Below, piece by piece: positions 23,505 to 36,600 of a stretch of DNA of 64,000 nt (position 1 is its first letter; every line of letters begins with the position of its first letter). The position numbers and the translations under genes were made by a program. A model generated the notes under the pieces. That model did not search any database, had not been told where the DNA came from, and worked only from the letters and a program-made list of their open reading frames with translations. Location of the stretch: positions 186,001 through 250,000 of the forward strand of contig JAYKKR010000040.1 in NCBI GenBank assembly GCA_036971615.1, given 5' to 3'. Source of the stretch: Amyloporia xantha (taxonomy: Eukaryota; Basidiomycota; Agaricomycetes; Polyporales; Adustoporiaceae).

Positions 23505-25006
23505 TGTTGGATGCATGCATTAAGAGATGTTGCAGAGACGGCAAAGGCCTCCAGTCAGTCGCAGGGTCTCGACAAGCTTTTGTTTCTGGTTTGCCACGTG
23601 CAGAAGTCAATGGTAGTGGATCTCGGGAGCGGTTCGAAACACGATACGACAGATATACAGATATGCCTCATGACAAGTGTAAGTCAGTACCGCCACGAAC
23701 ATTTGGACTTTCTGGTGCAGTCATCTCTTCGCTTCCTGACTTGGATACGAACTCCAGCTCGTATTTACTTAAAAGTCTTTCAGAGTGTAGCCTAGTGTCT
23801 AGAACTGCACAACAGCCGTGCCCTTTGTGATGTAGGAATGCATGGTGCATAGAAGGCTTCGCATTCACCCCGGGCGCTCACAAGGAATGTGAGGGACGTG
23901 CGGAATTTGCAAAGTTTTCACCTCCTGCCGTTGCTCAGGAACGTATCATCAACGTATCAATCGCTCAAACATTGCAGCCGCGAAGGGCGCCATGCTGTCC
24001 TTGGCCCCGCTGCTCTGCTACCCCGGCGTCTTGTCAAGTCCTCCATGTACAATAAGTAGACTAGAATATGACTGTGCTGGGTTTGCTCACCATTGAGAAG
24101 ACCACGGCCGGTGTCAACTCGTTGCTGACAACCAACTCGACTAGAACCTGTCCCTCCTCGCCGTCAGTTGATGCCGTTTAGTTAGATCCAAAAATAAATC
24201 TCTCCCCCTTTTAGCAGGGCGATCTGGATCATCTGGTTCCGCGCACGATGGTCGATCTCTGACCCGATCTCTTGGCATGCCAGTAGCCTGGCCTCTCGTC
24301 TCTTCTCGTCTCCTCTCGTCCGCCGCCATTCACAATCTTCACTCCCTCTTGTCTACTTCAATTTTCTGAGCTTCAATCAATCCTGGTCTCTGCAGATATG
24401 GGCTAGCAACGAATCTTACTTGTGCATGTTTTCTGAACCTGGACGGGTTCTTCCCTGGAGGTTTGACCCATTCTTACGGCCCGGCGGTACATTATGATGC
24501 CTCGCGGTTGAGATCATAAAAATTTGGGCATAGTCAAGATCGAAGACACGACCTTTGAATCAGATGCAGCAACGTCGGGGCCAGAGCTGCTTTCACTCGG
24601 CTGGAACATCCTTCGTGTCAAGCCTCTTTCCATATGGTCTCCGATCGCGAATCATACCATCGGTTCACATGGGGTGTACTTAGCAACATCTCGTCGACTG
24701 GCGAGTAGCTCTCGATTCTGCTCAGTTCGCATCAGAAGTCGAATCAGCTGGATCTGGTGCTCGACCCTGCAGGAATTCAGCACCGCACAGAACGATGGAG
24801 ACTTGGGGAGAAGATGTTTCATTTCCGTGGCTGAGTTTCTTGCAAACGTATATCCGAACAGAATATCTTCCACGCGAAATTCTAATCATCTCGTTATCCG
24901 CTAGTTTGTACTGTTAGAAGAGCGTGCTTTATAATTCCGCCCGTTCTTCTGTCTTGGCTCCGCTTTTCCCTCTCCTCTGGTCGGTGCCCATCACCCTATC
25001 ATCGCC
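23505..25006. other. intergenic region between kinase and permease
   Basis: No supported gene. Short frames at 23511-23830 and 24524-24904 lack recognisable motifs. The pyrimidine-rich tract just before 25007 is compatible with a fungal core promoter. Confidence 0.45.
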
Positions 25007-27301
25007 ATGTCTCTCACAGAGGAGAAGCTTTCTCTCGAGACACCCAATTCTCCCCAAAGCTCCTATGAGGCCGCCCCAGCTGCAGTCGTTGGTCGTGTTG
25101 ATCGTCGACGGGTGCTCCGCAAGTTGGATTGGCATCTCCTTCCTTTCGTGTCGCTTCTGTACCTTCTATCTTTCCTGTGAGTGTACGCTTTTGCCCTTGT
25201 TGATTTTCCTCACTATGTCATCAGAGATCGTACCAACATTGGCAATGCAAAAGTGGCCGGGTTGACCACAGACCTGAAGCTGACAGGACTTCAATACAAT
25301 CTTTGCTCTGCGATATTCTTCGTACGTGATACATGCAGTCATAGAGATTCGTGCATTCTGACCTGCCGAACAGATTCCTTACTGCTTTTTCGAGATTCCT
25401 TCGTATGCCGAAGCCTTGCCTGTTCATGGCTGACGTTCTCATGTGCGGCATTACATCAGGAACATGGCAATGAAATTCCTGAAACCGTCACGATGGAGTG
25501 CGTATGGTTAGACCGCATCATACTGCCTTTCACTCACTGCTACTCTATCCCTCTACTACAGTTCCTCTTATCATGTTTTGCTGGGGAATCGTCATGGTAT
25601 CAATGTCGTTCGTCAAGAACTTCCGCGGGTTGATCGCGTACGTTAAATGTGACTTTTCTGACATCCGTCGCGGTGGTCTCACAAGTTAATAGAGCTCGAA
25701 TCTTTCTGGGAATGACTGAGGCGAGCATTTTGTGACCCATCACTGTTCTACCACTGACTGGAGCACGTAGTCGGGGCTCTTCCCTGGAGTGACGTTTTAC
25801 CTCTGTCTGTGGTACCCCAGATCAGCACAGGCGCAGCGCGTGTCGCTCTTTCTTTCCGCAGCAACCGTTGCCGGTGAGCTTTAGTTCGCACCTCCCTGTG
25901 AACACCTCGCTCATCTATGAATAGGTGCGTTCAGCGGTATCTTGGCATTCGGGATCGAGAAGATGAACGGGTGAGCGTCTCGCTCATGACATGGTTACCG
26001 CATTATTGCTGAGACGCGCATTCAGTATTGGAGGACTTCACGGGTGGTCGTGGATTGTGAGTATGGTGCTACGTTCCTTGGACAAATGCTGAACGGTATC
26101 GTAGTTCTTGCTAGAGGGTCTTCGTAAGTCGATCATGAACTGCGGCGGAATTCATATTGAACATTCAATCAAAAGTGACCATTGTAGTCTCTGTCCTGTC
26201 GTACTTCTTCATGTACGATGTAAGTTCTTCGATGATTGCTTTGACTGTATGACCGCTCCGCTGATAACTGGGATATCTTCAGTACCCAGAGACGGCTTCG
26301 TTCCTTTCCGCTGAAGAAAAGGAATGGCTCATCGAGATAATTCGACAAGACACCGCGGCTTCGTCAAAGACCTTCAAATGGAAGTTCCTCTTCCAAGCAC
26401 TCAGGGACCCGCATTCTTATCTCATGGTTGGCGTCTATCTGTTGTGCGTCTTGGCTAAGTTTTTACTGCACGAACGAATCGAACTGAGCGCTCTTGGTGT
26501 TCAGCATTGTCATCCCGACATACGCGTTCGCTCTGTTCCTGCCTACGATCATTGCTGGCTTGGGCTATTCCGATTCACACGCACAACTGCTCTCTGTCCC
26601 ACCCTATGTGGGTGGATGTGTCCTTACGATCTTCGCGGGGATACTCTCTGACCGCTGGCGTATTCGCGGCCCATTCGTCTGCGGAGGCTCCCTTTTGGCT
26701 CTTGTCGGTTATGTCGTGCTGTACGCAACGAAGGCCCCGGTCGCGGGTTATATAGGCACGGTCATTGCCTCTTGCGGCCTGTTCCCCGCTGTTGCATGTG
26801 TCCTCGCCTGGACTGGGGGAAATTTCTCGGGCGATGTCAAACGTGGCGTCGTGATTGCGATGGTCATCGGGATAGGAAACCTCGGGGGGTAAGTGGACGG
26901 ATTTCATCGTTCGTGGGACAGGCCCTTACTGGAGCGCGTGTTGCAGCATTGCGTCGTCCTTCATATACCGGTCGCAGGACAGCCCAAGATATCACCCTGG
27001 CCATGCCACGGATATCGCATGTCTTTGTGTCTCGTAAGTGTCTTGCGCTTCTGCCGTGCCACTCCGTTCTCTTATCGTTTTGGCGGACAGTGCGACTCTT
27101 AGCGTGGTCGCAATGCTCGAGTTCTCTCGCATGAACAGGAAGAGGGAAACCCAATGTGTAAAGGAAGGTATCCATGTCGACAGGACTGAAGAGTTCCGTG
27201 AGATGGGAGACCAGTCACCTTTATTCAGGTCAGATCATACCAGCGTTCTCTCCCCTGATTCAAGATCTAACGTTTGATTGTAATACAGGTACAGTATGTA
27301 G
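25007..27301 (+). CDS. MFS permease, Dal5-type anion:cation symporter family
   Basis: About 13 or 14 exons can be joined in frame from 25007 (start MSLTEEKLSLETPNSP) to TAG at 27301. Recognisable segments are LDWHLLPFVSLLYLLSFL then DRTNIGNAKVAGL, IPYCFFEIPSNMAMKFLKPS, GIVMVSMSFVKNFRGLI, AARIFLGMTE then SGLFPGVTFYLCLWYP, GGLHGWSWIFLLEGL, YPETASFLSAEEKEWL, IVIPTYAFALFLPTIIAGLG and a last helix before a charged tail. These are hallmarks of the twelve-helix plasma-membrane transporters related to allantoate permease Dal5, which take up carboxylates, vitamins or ureides with protons. The substrate cannot be read from sequence. One intron, 25721-25770, has a GC donor (GAG then GCGAGC). All other junctions found are GT-AG, so the gene looks intact. 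Confidence 0.85.
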
Positions 27302-28343
27302 ATGCATGTTCGTTGAACGTAACTTACAGTGGTGAGAGACTGGAGAACGGAATATATATGCTACCGTTCGGCTTGTAATCTTCCTTACCATGCCTCACTG
27401 GGGTTGAAAATAACATAGACACTCCTTTCTATACCGTCTGGTAGGCAACTCGGTGAACACGCCATGCATAATTTAAATCACCTGCAGTTGGTCGAGAATG
27501 CGATTAGGTCACGTGAAGCTGAGGCGCACACATCGAGAAATTCGGATAACTCGAATCTGATGGAAGTGCGGCGTAGCTCCCGCTTGCCTCCCGCAGTGGC
27601 ACGAGATCACATCCTGCATCGACACCGTAATCTGTGTGTCTGTTATCAGGAACCACCGTGTCTGTCCTGAGTCCTGACGAAGCAATAGGTCCTTTCCCAA
27701 TATACATAGCACGGCGTAACACCGCCGTCTCTTTCACTCGCAGCACGTCGTCTAAATATTCTTGCACTTGACGTTGGCTTTTGACGGCTACGCAGGGGAT
27801 ACAACCAGTGAAGATCTCATTGTTGCTACCTAAGCGTAGTACGTACGTACGTACATGTTGACGAGGGTCATGTGGGTCGAATCGCTTTGCTCATCTTGTT
27901 GCGAGCGTGCAAAATATTTGATCCAACACATACACTAGAGTATCTGCGGAAGCGAAAAACTTCCGCCGCAATATCCGCTCCCATCACGGATAAAAACGAG
28001 GGTTCTCCACCTGTTTTCGGCTGGCGGTGTCATCATCATTGGCAACGCTTGATGGCCGCATGCTCGCCAGACATGACGGTCCAATTGACTGACACCGCTG
28101 TATGAAGAATCTACCAACGATTGCTACCACAAGATCAGCGTGCTTCTGCTTTGAGAAGACCAAAGAAGACCGGCGAGTAGCATGATGGATGTAAGCGAAT
28201 TCTTGTAAACACATCCTCACGTCTAGATTGCGACCGGGCCAGAGCTAGAAGAATCTTATTTTGATTCATATATTAGAGCCTGTCCTCGTATGCGCGAGAG
28301 GAGGCGACTGTCTATACCCCTGCTTTAACGTGTTCAGTCCATC
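27302..28343. other. intergenic region, includes an ACGT tandem tract
   Basis: No gene recognised. A short self-complementary tandem of ACGT units lies at about 27840-27853. The rest is unremarkable. Confidence 0.45.
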
Positions 28344-30621
28344 ATGGAGGACGGTCTTAACGTCACCGTGGGTGCGCTGCTCGTAGCGACCCTGCTTACT
28401 GCGATGTATGTCTTGCAGGCCTTTCGATTGGGTTGCGTCGCACACGACTCACATTCACAGCACAGGGGTTTTGGCGTTACCTCCATGCAGACCTATATCT
28501 GGTACCGCAATTTTCCTAAAGACCCACTGTTGATTCGTATTGTGGTAAGCAGGATTGTTTTCACATTTTGCATGTATTGATCACGAATGATATAGGTCTG
28601 GTCGCTTCTGTGAGTACGACTGAGCTACATCATCGCGCCGGGTTGCCCATTCTTTCAACAAGGTGTCTCGACATCTGCCACATCGTTCTCAGCATCCACA
28701 TGATTTACTATTACTTGGTCATCAATTACAACGCCCCAGCGGCGTTGGCAAATTCAGTATGGTGAGTATTGTGACTTGACCTACTACTTATGGATCGGGC
28801 TGAGCTGTGGTACAGGAGCTTCAATGTACGAAATGTGATTATCAGTGTTCGCGAGCCGACTGACATTGTTTACTGGCGACCACTAGATCACCGTTGTCAT
28901 TACGGTAAGTTCCTCTGCATGCTCATCTGGCAGCTTATGATAACCGGTCACGTTCCAGGCCACCATTACAGTGATCTCCCACTGGTCAGTGTGACTACTA
29001 TCCGATGTTCTCTGCTAATCTGTGAACACCTGGGTAGCTTCTATGCGCGGCGCGTATTTCTTCGTGAGTTACTCAATCTCTTCGCATGTGTTCATTGCTG
29101 AAAGGCTACAGTGGGAAATCGCAACTGGTGGCTGCCAGTGATCATCGTGCGTGTGTCTCTAGTTCAATTGTTCCATTCCAATTGACAAAAAACCTGCAGA
29201 TATTCCTCTCCGGGATCCGACTGTGTAAGTCTATCACTATGTCAAATCCGGCTTGGTCTCATGAGGCTATTTGCAACAGCGTTCGGATGTGGTACGTCAT
29301 ACATTGTCGCATAATTTGCCTTATACTTGCTCATCCGACAGTGAAGTGGTCACTGCCCGCATGTAAGTGTGTGCCTTACTTAGGGCGCACAAGTTCTCTC
29401 AGCTTTGTGTAGGTTTCAGATAAAGGTGTTCTCCAAGTTGCCGAACGCGATGTCGGTCAGTTGCAGTCCGCTTCGCACGCCGCTGCATAAGCTGACTTCT
29501 CGTTACTGGTCGTCGTCTACCTGCTGGTGTGTGTCCGCACCTTGTCCTCCTGCGGTCGCAGGCCTATGTGGGAACTGGTATGGGGGGCGGTAGCGTTGCC
29601 GATTGCATTATCACCGCGTCGCTCGTCTACTTCCTCAGGCGACACAAGACAGGCTTTAGCAGGTGCGCTTACTTATCTCGTTCTTATGCGACAATTTCTT
29701 GAGGAATGGATCCTCGTTCTTGTCTGCTATCATTTGTCATCAGCCGGTGAGTGCTATGTCAATTCCCATGATGAGAGGATCACGGCTTAACTGTATGGTA
29801 AAGGACCGACAGTGTATGTTTTCATTTGCCACGGTCGACCGATGATACAAACCTCAGGTGTTTTGACCCTCTAGCTCCTCGACAAGCTGACGTATTGGAC
29901 CGTAAACTGCGGCTTGTTACCAAGGTTAGTTCTTCCAAATGCATGTTTACTCACAACGCTGATATTTTTTACTACAGTATTGTCGGAGTGACCGTCATCA
30001 TTTGTGTGAGTCGCAAAATGCCTCAAAAGCGGACTGTCGTTGATTGGTCATAGTTCATTGTTATGCCAGACAACATGATCTACCTGGCTCTTCACCTTCT
30101 TTTGAGTAAATGTGCGTGAACGCTACGCTCATACACTATCAAAACCAACTATTTTCATTGAAAATTCAGTGTACGCCAATGCATTGCTTGCAACGTGAGT
30201 AGCTTCTACGTCTTTGGCCGGACATACCTCCAATTGCTTGTAGTCTTAACTTCAGGAAATCTCACCGAGGACGAGGTGTAACGGACGACGAAACAAGCAT
30301 ACCATTGTCGTCCATGAGACCGGCCGATTCCGAGTCGCCGTTCAGTAAGAGGGAGACCAGTGGGGTAAGTGGGCTTGGCCTCTAAAGCGGCCATGCAGTG
30401 TATACGTATATGATGCTGAATACTCAGAACCAGGTTGCTCCTGTCGTTCATGTCATGACAACCACCACAACCGACGCCCCGCGCCTGGAAAAGGTCAGTC
30501 CCCTTTGTTCAAGATAGGTATTTGATCTGACAACCACATACAGCCTGCACCGCCGGGCTACCCTTTCGACCACACGATGGAAGACGACGGGTCGGTGATC
30601 GGGACCTACAAGCATGAGTAG
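28344..30621 (+). CDS. DUF6534-type seven-helix membrane protein
   Basis: Many short exons can be joined in frame from ATG 28344 to TAG 30621. Segments in order: MEDGLNVTVGALLVATLL, GVTSMQTYIWYRNFPKDPL, CLDICHIVLSIHMIYYYLV, WSFN then ITVVIT then ATITVISHCFYARRVFL, GNRNWWLPVII, SFGC then VVTARMFQIKVFSKLPNAM, AYVGTGMGGGSVADCIITA with SLVYFLRRHKTGFSR, TDS then LLDKLTYWTVNCGLLP, FIVMPDNMIYLALHLLLSK and LYANALLAT, followed by a soluble tail (RKSHRGRGVTDDETS ending in IGTYKHE). This is the agaricomycete family of unknown function DUF6534, usually seven membrane helices with a cytosolic tail. Function is unknown. No disrupting stop was found once introns are placed, so the gene appears functional. 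Confidence 0.82.
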
Positions 30622-33606
30622 AGTGGGCGTGCTTTCAGTATGCGCAACTTTGGGACAGCCCTCGAGTTGGCACTGATTAGCCTCTGTATGTGCACCTCGC
30701 GTCTTAGTCTCTAGCACTCGAGAGGAGCTTTGAGCGCTGTAACGTCGGCGTAATGTAAATACTGTAATGACTTGTTGTTGAAGCTCATATACATATCTGT
30801 CGCTACTGGTCACCGGGTTCTCCCCTCAGTCATTTTGTACTGCATACTTTGCGGGCCTGTGAATTCGGAGCGAAGAAGTTAGTATATTACGGTGACATAG
30901 GAATTTCAACGCAGCCATAGCTATATATGAAGGGTGCCGTTGTGTGCGTAGAGGACTGTACAGTTGCTTTAAATAAATTTGAGTGGGCCGCGCTTTGATA
31001 TTTGAGATGACTGACATCAACTTTCCTCCTATAGTGCTCGAAGGCTTTTTTTGCAGAATAATACTGTATTTGTGCAAGTAGAAATTATCCGATGCATTTA
31101 TAACTTCTATGAGAACCCTCCTGAATGCCCCGTATTAGAAGTGTCGCTTTTTTCCTTCCTGCACCCGTAGGACGATGTCTGTCACGTATGTTATAGAGGA
31201 GATTGCTCTTTCGAAGCCTTAGGCGCCCAGCGTTTCTTGATCATGCTGCGGCCGGACGCGTCTGCAGGAGAACTCGCGCTGCATTACTTATGTAGATCTG
31301 CTCATCCTCTCAGCTGCTCGCACTCGAATCTAACGTTACAACTGAATCTGTCTACCGCCTTCTTGTCCCTCTTCAACCTGCAGCGTCTCAGAGCCAGCGA
31401 TCTGGCACGACTCCGACAGCGTCACGTCCGAGTAGGATCTGGGCGCGATACACTGTTCCGTGCTCGCGCCTTCTAAGCCGCAGCAAGGGGAAGGCCTCTA
31501 GCTCGGCGGACCATCGCTGCTAGCTCTCCAGCTTCGGTCTTCAGGTCTTCAGGGCAGACGGACATTCTAATTGCTGGATCTGTGCTGTACGGCGTGATCA
31601 ATAACGGCAGACACAGAATGCTTGCAGCTCACAGGCGCAAACCGGAATTTTTCATCGTTAGAATGACCACGAACACTTCAGTTCTGGCATGCAATGCCAG
31701 TCGTCAACTTGTGAACAGATGTGGCACCCGCAACGCGCTCTGATAACGACCATGTCCTCCGTGGTCACGCCCACCTCATTGTAGAGAGGTACGTCGCTTC
31801 TTCCTTTACTTCCAATATGCGCCAGATCGCTCAGCTATGTCCATTCATGCTCGCCAGCCATGCAGTCTGAGCTGTTTGACGGACCTGCACCATTTTGCGT
31901 CCACAAATTCGGAAAAGAGGGACCGGATGCGACCAGAGTCTTCTATCCGGGACAGAGCTCAGTGCCCAGCGCACGGTGCTCGGTATCCGGCCCGCCTCCC
32001 CAGACCCCCTGGTGAATGGATGCTGCAGCACGATTTGACTGCGATGCACGTACGTACGCACGCGTCGCAGCGGAATCATGAACGCGAACGTGGTGCGAAC
32101 ATCATACGCTATCTGCTAATCCGCTTCCCCACCCTTCTCTCGACCTCTCGTGATCGCGGCAGTGGCAGTAAGGGTACGCTATGCATGCAGCAACGGGATC
32201 TGATTCGTGACGGAGAGGTGCTATCTGATGCCTCCGAGGCGACAGTTCTTGTTTTCAATGTTCGAGGGTTGTGCATCTGCAGAGCGGCTAGCTATGCTCA
32301 TTGTAGTAGAAATTAGAGCGCTAGCGCCAGTGTCAGACTCCAGCCTCACAACATCCCCCTTTCCGCTTTCCTCCATGCCAGACCCTGGGGCCCGCTTCTT
32401 GCGTTCACTGTTTTCCGCAATTTCGAGGAAGGTGAATTCACGCGATTAATCTTGCCGTGCATATCTTCTTGTGCGCAATTTATTGGATGCAATCTGACTA
32501 CCTATAGATTTTACGAAGAAAAACTTCCCCGATGTTCTGAAGTCCGTAGATAGGCTCAAGTAGAAGAAGATTGGAGGACACCGTAAACACGGGCCAAATT
32601 GTGCTGACCTGGCTTCCTCTCTCTAACAACTAACCTTGGTGTATGTGTCTCATTACCTCTCATACTTCGCTGCTGAGATACCTTGATGTATGCAGCACTT
32701 GACGGAAGACGGTGTGCAGGTTCAACTCACGCCCGCAAGGGGTGCCGAATAGTGCGAACTACGGAAATGGCCAGGGGCACCTGTCATAGTTGACTGAGAT
32801 CCTATCTCCGCACACGCCGTCATTGAACGAGCGCGCATTGCGATAAGATTGGATACATATGGGGGACTGGTGTGCAGTTGAGCTATCATGGAAAATGGGT
32901 TCCTGTGCTATGAACTCAAGGATATGAATGCGGATGGATAAGGAATCGAAGGACGCGGTAGGACAGTGTGCTGCGAGGACATTGATATGCGCGACCCAGC
33001 GAATCCAAGTCCCGCCCACGCCGACCGACTCCACGGTTAGTTCGGCGAACAGCGAATGCCAGGCACGGTTCGCCGGACGTGTTCGCCAACCAGAATCGAG
33101 ACCGACAAGATGGGTCCTTTTTGTAGGATCTCGCAACCAGCCTGGGTTTCGGTGTCGCACAACGTGCGCGGCTCATCTTCAAGTGTGCGAAGGAAAGGAT
33201 GGAACACGGGTCCATTTAGCCCAATTGAGTCCTACAGCAGGATGTACGTCCTCAGGCTCGCAATCAGACTTGGAGTCGTCATATTACGGTAAGCTTACAC
33301 AAGACAGTACGATTCGCGTTTCAAATCTCATTCGTTGTACCTGGTGCTTCCCCTCCTCATAATGGGACCTCTAACAGTCTTGTCGGCTCTGTCTGTAAGT
33401 CGCGTGGTATGTATCCATTGATTCTCTGATAAAGTTTTCATATTGGACAATGCCGGCAGGCTTTGAACCACATTGTACGGATGTCCCCGGGCCATACATA
33501 TGCGACAGATGCCTACTAGATCCCTCAACCCGGACAAGTGCCGCGCACCGCATCGTCCAGCAACTATTGATCAACCACTAAATCAGACGCAGCACTGGTG
33601 AATACG
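30622..33606. other. 3-kb intergenic region upstream of NLR4
   Basis: No gene I can support. Overlapping frames on both strands at 32.76-33.36 kb (for example minus 32759-33160) have protein-like composition but no known motif. They may be a decayed gene. The final ~300 bp resembles the NLR3 upstream region and is the likely NLR4 promoter. Confidence 0.4.
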
Positions 33607-36600
33607 ATGTCCAAGAAGCGCAAGGAACTCAAAGTCTCCGAGAATACCGTAGATGATTTACTCGACACGGCTAGTCTTATTCTCGGCACCGCAAGCAATG
33701 CTCTTGCTTTCGCGCCTGTGCCTCATTTGGCCGACGCGGTCTCTTCGCTGAACGACCTGATAGGCAGAGTAAAGGTCCGTTTCTCCGTCATCATGTATGA
33801 CGCTTGCTCTCAATCCTAACTTATATAGTCGATGAGGCTAAACAAGAAGAGGGCAAAGGACGTTGCAGATCGCATTGAGACGCTCGTAAGGTGTCTTCAA
33901 GAGATCGCGAATGGGGCGGAATCCGAGTTAAGACGTGCTGGTATCACAAACTCCGGTAGCCAACCCCAGGTATCTCCGCATGTCACCAATATGATGGAGG
34001 CACTGAACAAGTAAGATTCCTTGCGTAACGTACCGAGCGCTGTCGAACTAATGTCGAGCTGTCCAGAAAACTCAACGATTTGAATCAAGTAGCGAAGGGG
34101 CTTGAGGGGAATTCCTTTGTCCTTGGCTTCATACGCAGTGATCACAACGCCGAGACGTTGAAAGACTTGAAGGAGGGGCTTGATAATGCAATAGAAGATT
34201 GCAGGGTTCGTCGCTCGCCATGACCCCTTGTGACCTTTGCTGGCACTTATGCACTTGCTTGCTTTTTGACAATCCGCTCTCAGCTCGAGGGCCAGATATA
34301 CATGGAGATTGTGGTAGAGAATATGGGTCGCGATCTATCTGTACGTGAGAAATTTTGGACTGTCCTTGCGAAAGTATCTCGGCTGATTCAAGGATTGACC
34401 AATTAGTTGCTGCGGAATGTAGCTGTCACCGAAAGTCGGTATTCTCCGCTCGTATACCTTCTTGTAGCTCATCTGTATACTCCTGCCTATAGATGATATG
34501 AAGACTCTCGAGAGCATACCGCATGCACCCGATGCAAGCTATCGATCCGCATTGAACGAGCTGAAATCTGGGCTTCTACCCGGCACTAGGACAGGCATAC
34601 TCCAGGACATCGAGCGTTGGGCCCGAGCACCTTTAGATTCAGACGAACCTCCAATCTTCGTTCTCACTGGAGGGGCAGGGACGGGAAAATCGACGATCGC
34701 ATCCGAAGTAGCGAAGCGTCTTGAGAAGGACAAGCTGCTCGGGGCTTCGTTCTTCTTTGTCCGTGGATCTGAGGACCTGGCTACGACCCGACTCGTCTTC
34801 TCCACCATTGCGTATCAGCTCGCTCAGAATCATCCCGAATTCTTCCCTCATATCGTTGAGGCTGCCCAAGGCTATTTGCGAGGAGGGCAGCTACAGCAGA
34901 TGGAATTCACATTGAAGGAGCTTATTATACAGCCCTTGATGAAAGGGTTCGAAAACTATGACCCTGTCGTGATTATCATCGACGCTGTGGACGAATGCAC
35001 CGAGGCTGCTCAGGACCTCGTTCCTAGGATGCTCCACCTTCTTGCTCAATATCTACCGGACGTGCCATTTCCCCTCCGCGTTCTCATCACATCGCGACCC
35101 GAATACCACGTAGAAGATGCGCTGGAGTCACTGAGCTTCAGAAATGGTAGCAGGCGCTTCAAATTACAAGATATCCTGCCGACGGTGGCAGATGGCGACA
35201 TCAAACAATACTTGAATGCCAGAATATCTGATTTGCCGAAAAGTGAAGAGGTATTCAGCTACCGAGATGATGTTGTGGATGCACTCACAATAAAGGCGGA
35301 AGGATTGTTCATCTATGCATCAACAATTACCAAGCTGTTGCGCCAGGACAGAGAGCACATATTCGAAATTCTCAGTGCCCTTCTTACTGGCGACCCTATC
35401 CACAGGCGCCGTGATCTCGGTGAAATGGACCATCTTTACCTCATCGTGCTGCATAATGCACTCGATGGGTACCTCGGTAACCCCCCTGATGACGAGTGCA
35501 TGGATGCGATGCGAAAGGTATTAGCCTCGATCGCGTTGCTTCAGGACCAGCTCTCACCAACCGCGCTATGTGACTTGCTCAAATTCCCGGTCAACGATAT
35601 TCGTTCCATCGTCAACCGTATGGGTGCTGTGATATTTCTAGGCAAAGATAATGGCCCAATACGTCCATTGCACGCTAGCTTTCCGCAATTTCTTGTTGAC
35701 CCCCGACGCTGCTCTTCTCCAGAATTCCACATAGATCCTCCTGATAATCACGCATGTTTTGCGGCTGCTTGCCTGGATACTTTGAATCACGAACTCTGTC
35801 GAAATATTTGTCACTTGCAAAATCCCGCTACCTTCAAGAAGGATGTTGAAGATCTCCAGACTCGGGTCGATCGCTATCTTCCATCACATGTTCAGTATGC
35901 CTGTGTCCATTGGGCCACCCACTTGTCCAACGTGGACACTCCTTCAGCGGAACTGCTGAAACATCTCTCCATATTCACTTCAAAATGCTTGCTTTTGTGG
36001 TTCGAAGCAGTTAGTTTTATGAGGAGGCTGGATGGTGCGCCTAGAGCACTGCTCATTATTCGTGACTGGTGCCAGGTCAGTGATAGATCACGAAGTACTG
36101 TCGGAACATCCTAATGTGAATCTATCCGCAGAAGAAGCCAATGCATGATGATGACACACAACGCCTCATCCACGACGGCCATCGCTTCGTCTTGGAATAT
36201 TTCGATCCCATCAACGAGTGTCCTGAGCATATCTACATATCGGCGCTACCTACTGCTCCATGCTGTCGGCTGGTCAACATCTATGGCGATTCTGCTTCTG
36301 TCCGGATGCTATCTCCCCGGGATCCTCAGTGGGGTCCCAGGGAGAGAATCATTGAAGTGGGTAAGAGGGACGCAGTGCGAGCATTGACATATTCACCCAA
36401 CGGTCTCTGGATCGTGGCTGGTATGCACAGTGGAAGAATTCAATCGTGGGATGCTGTATCCGGGGTCACCTTAAATGTGATGACCGGCCACACAAGAGAT
36501 GTTTACCTGATAGGTGTATCGCCGGACAACTCGTGTATCATTTCATGCGCAGACATTGAGGGGTCACCTCAGTGCCTTGATCAACCCACACCGTCGCACG

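Noticed and set aside
27838..27856. ACGT tandem tract as a possible attachment or recombination site
   Set aside because: Short simple self-complementary repeat of a kind seen elsewhere in the window (about 32048 and 39478); no associated element.
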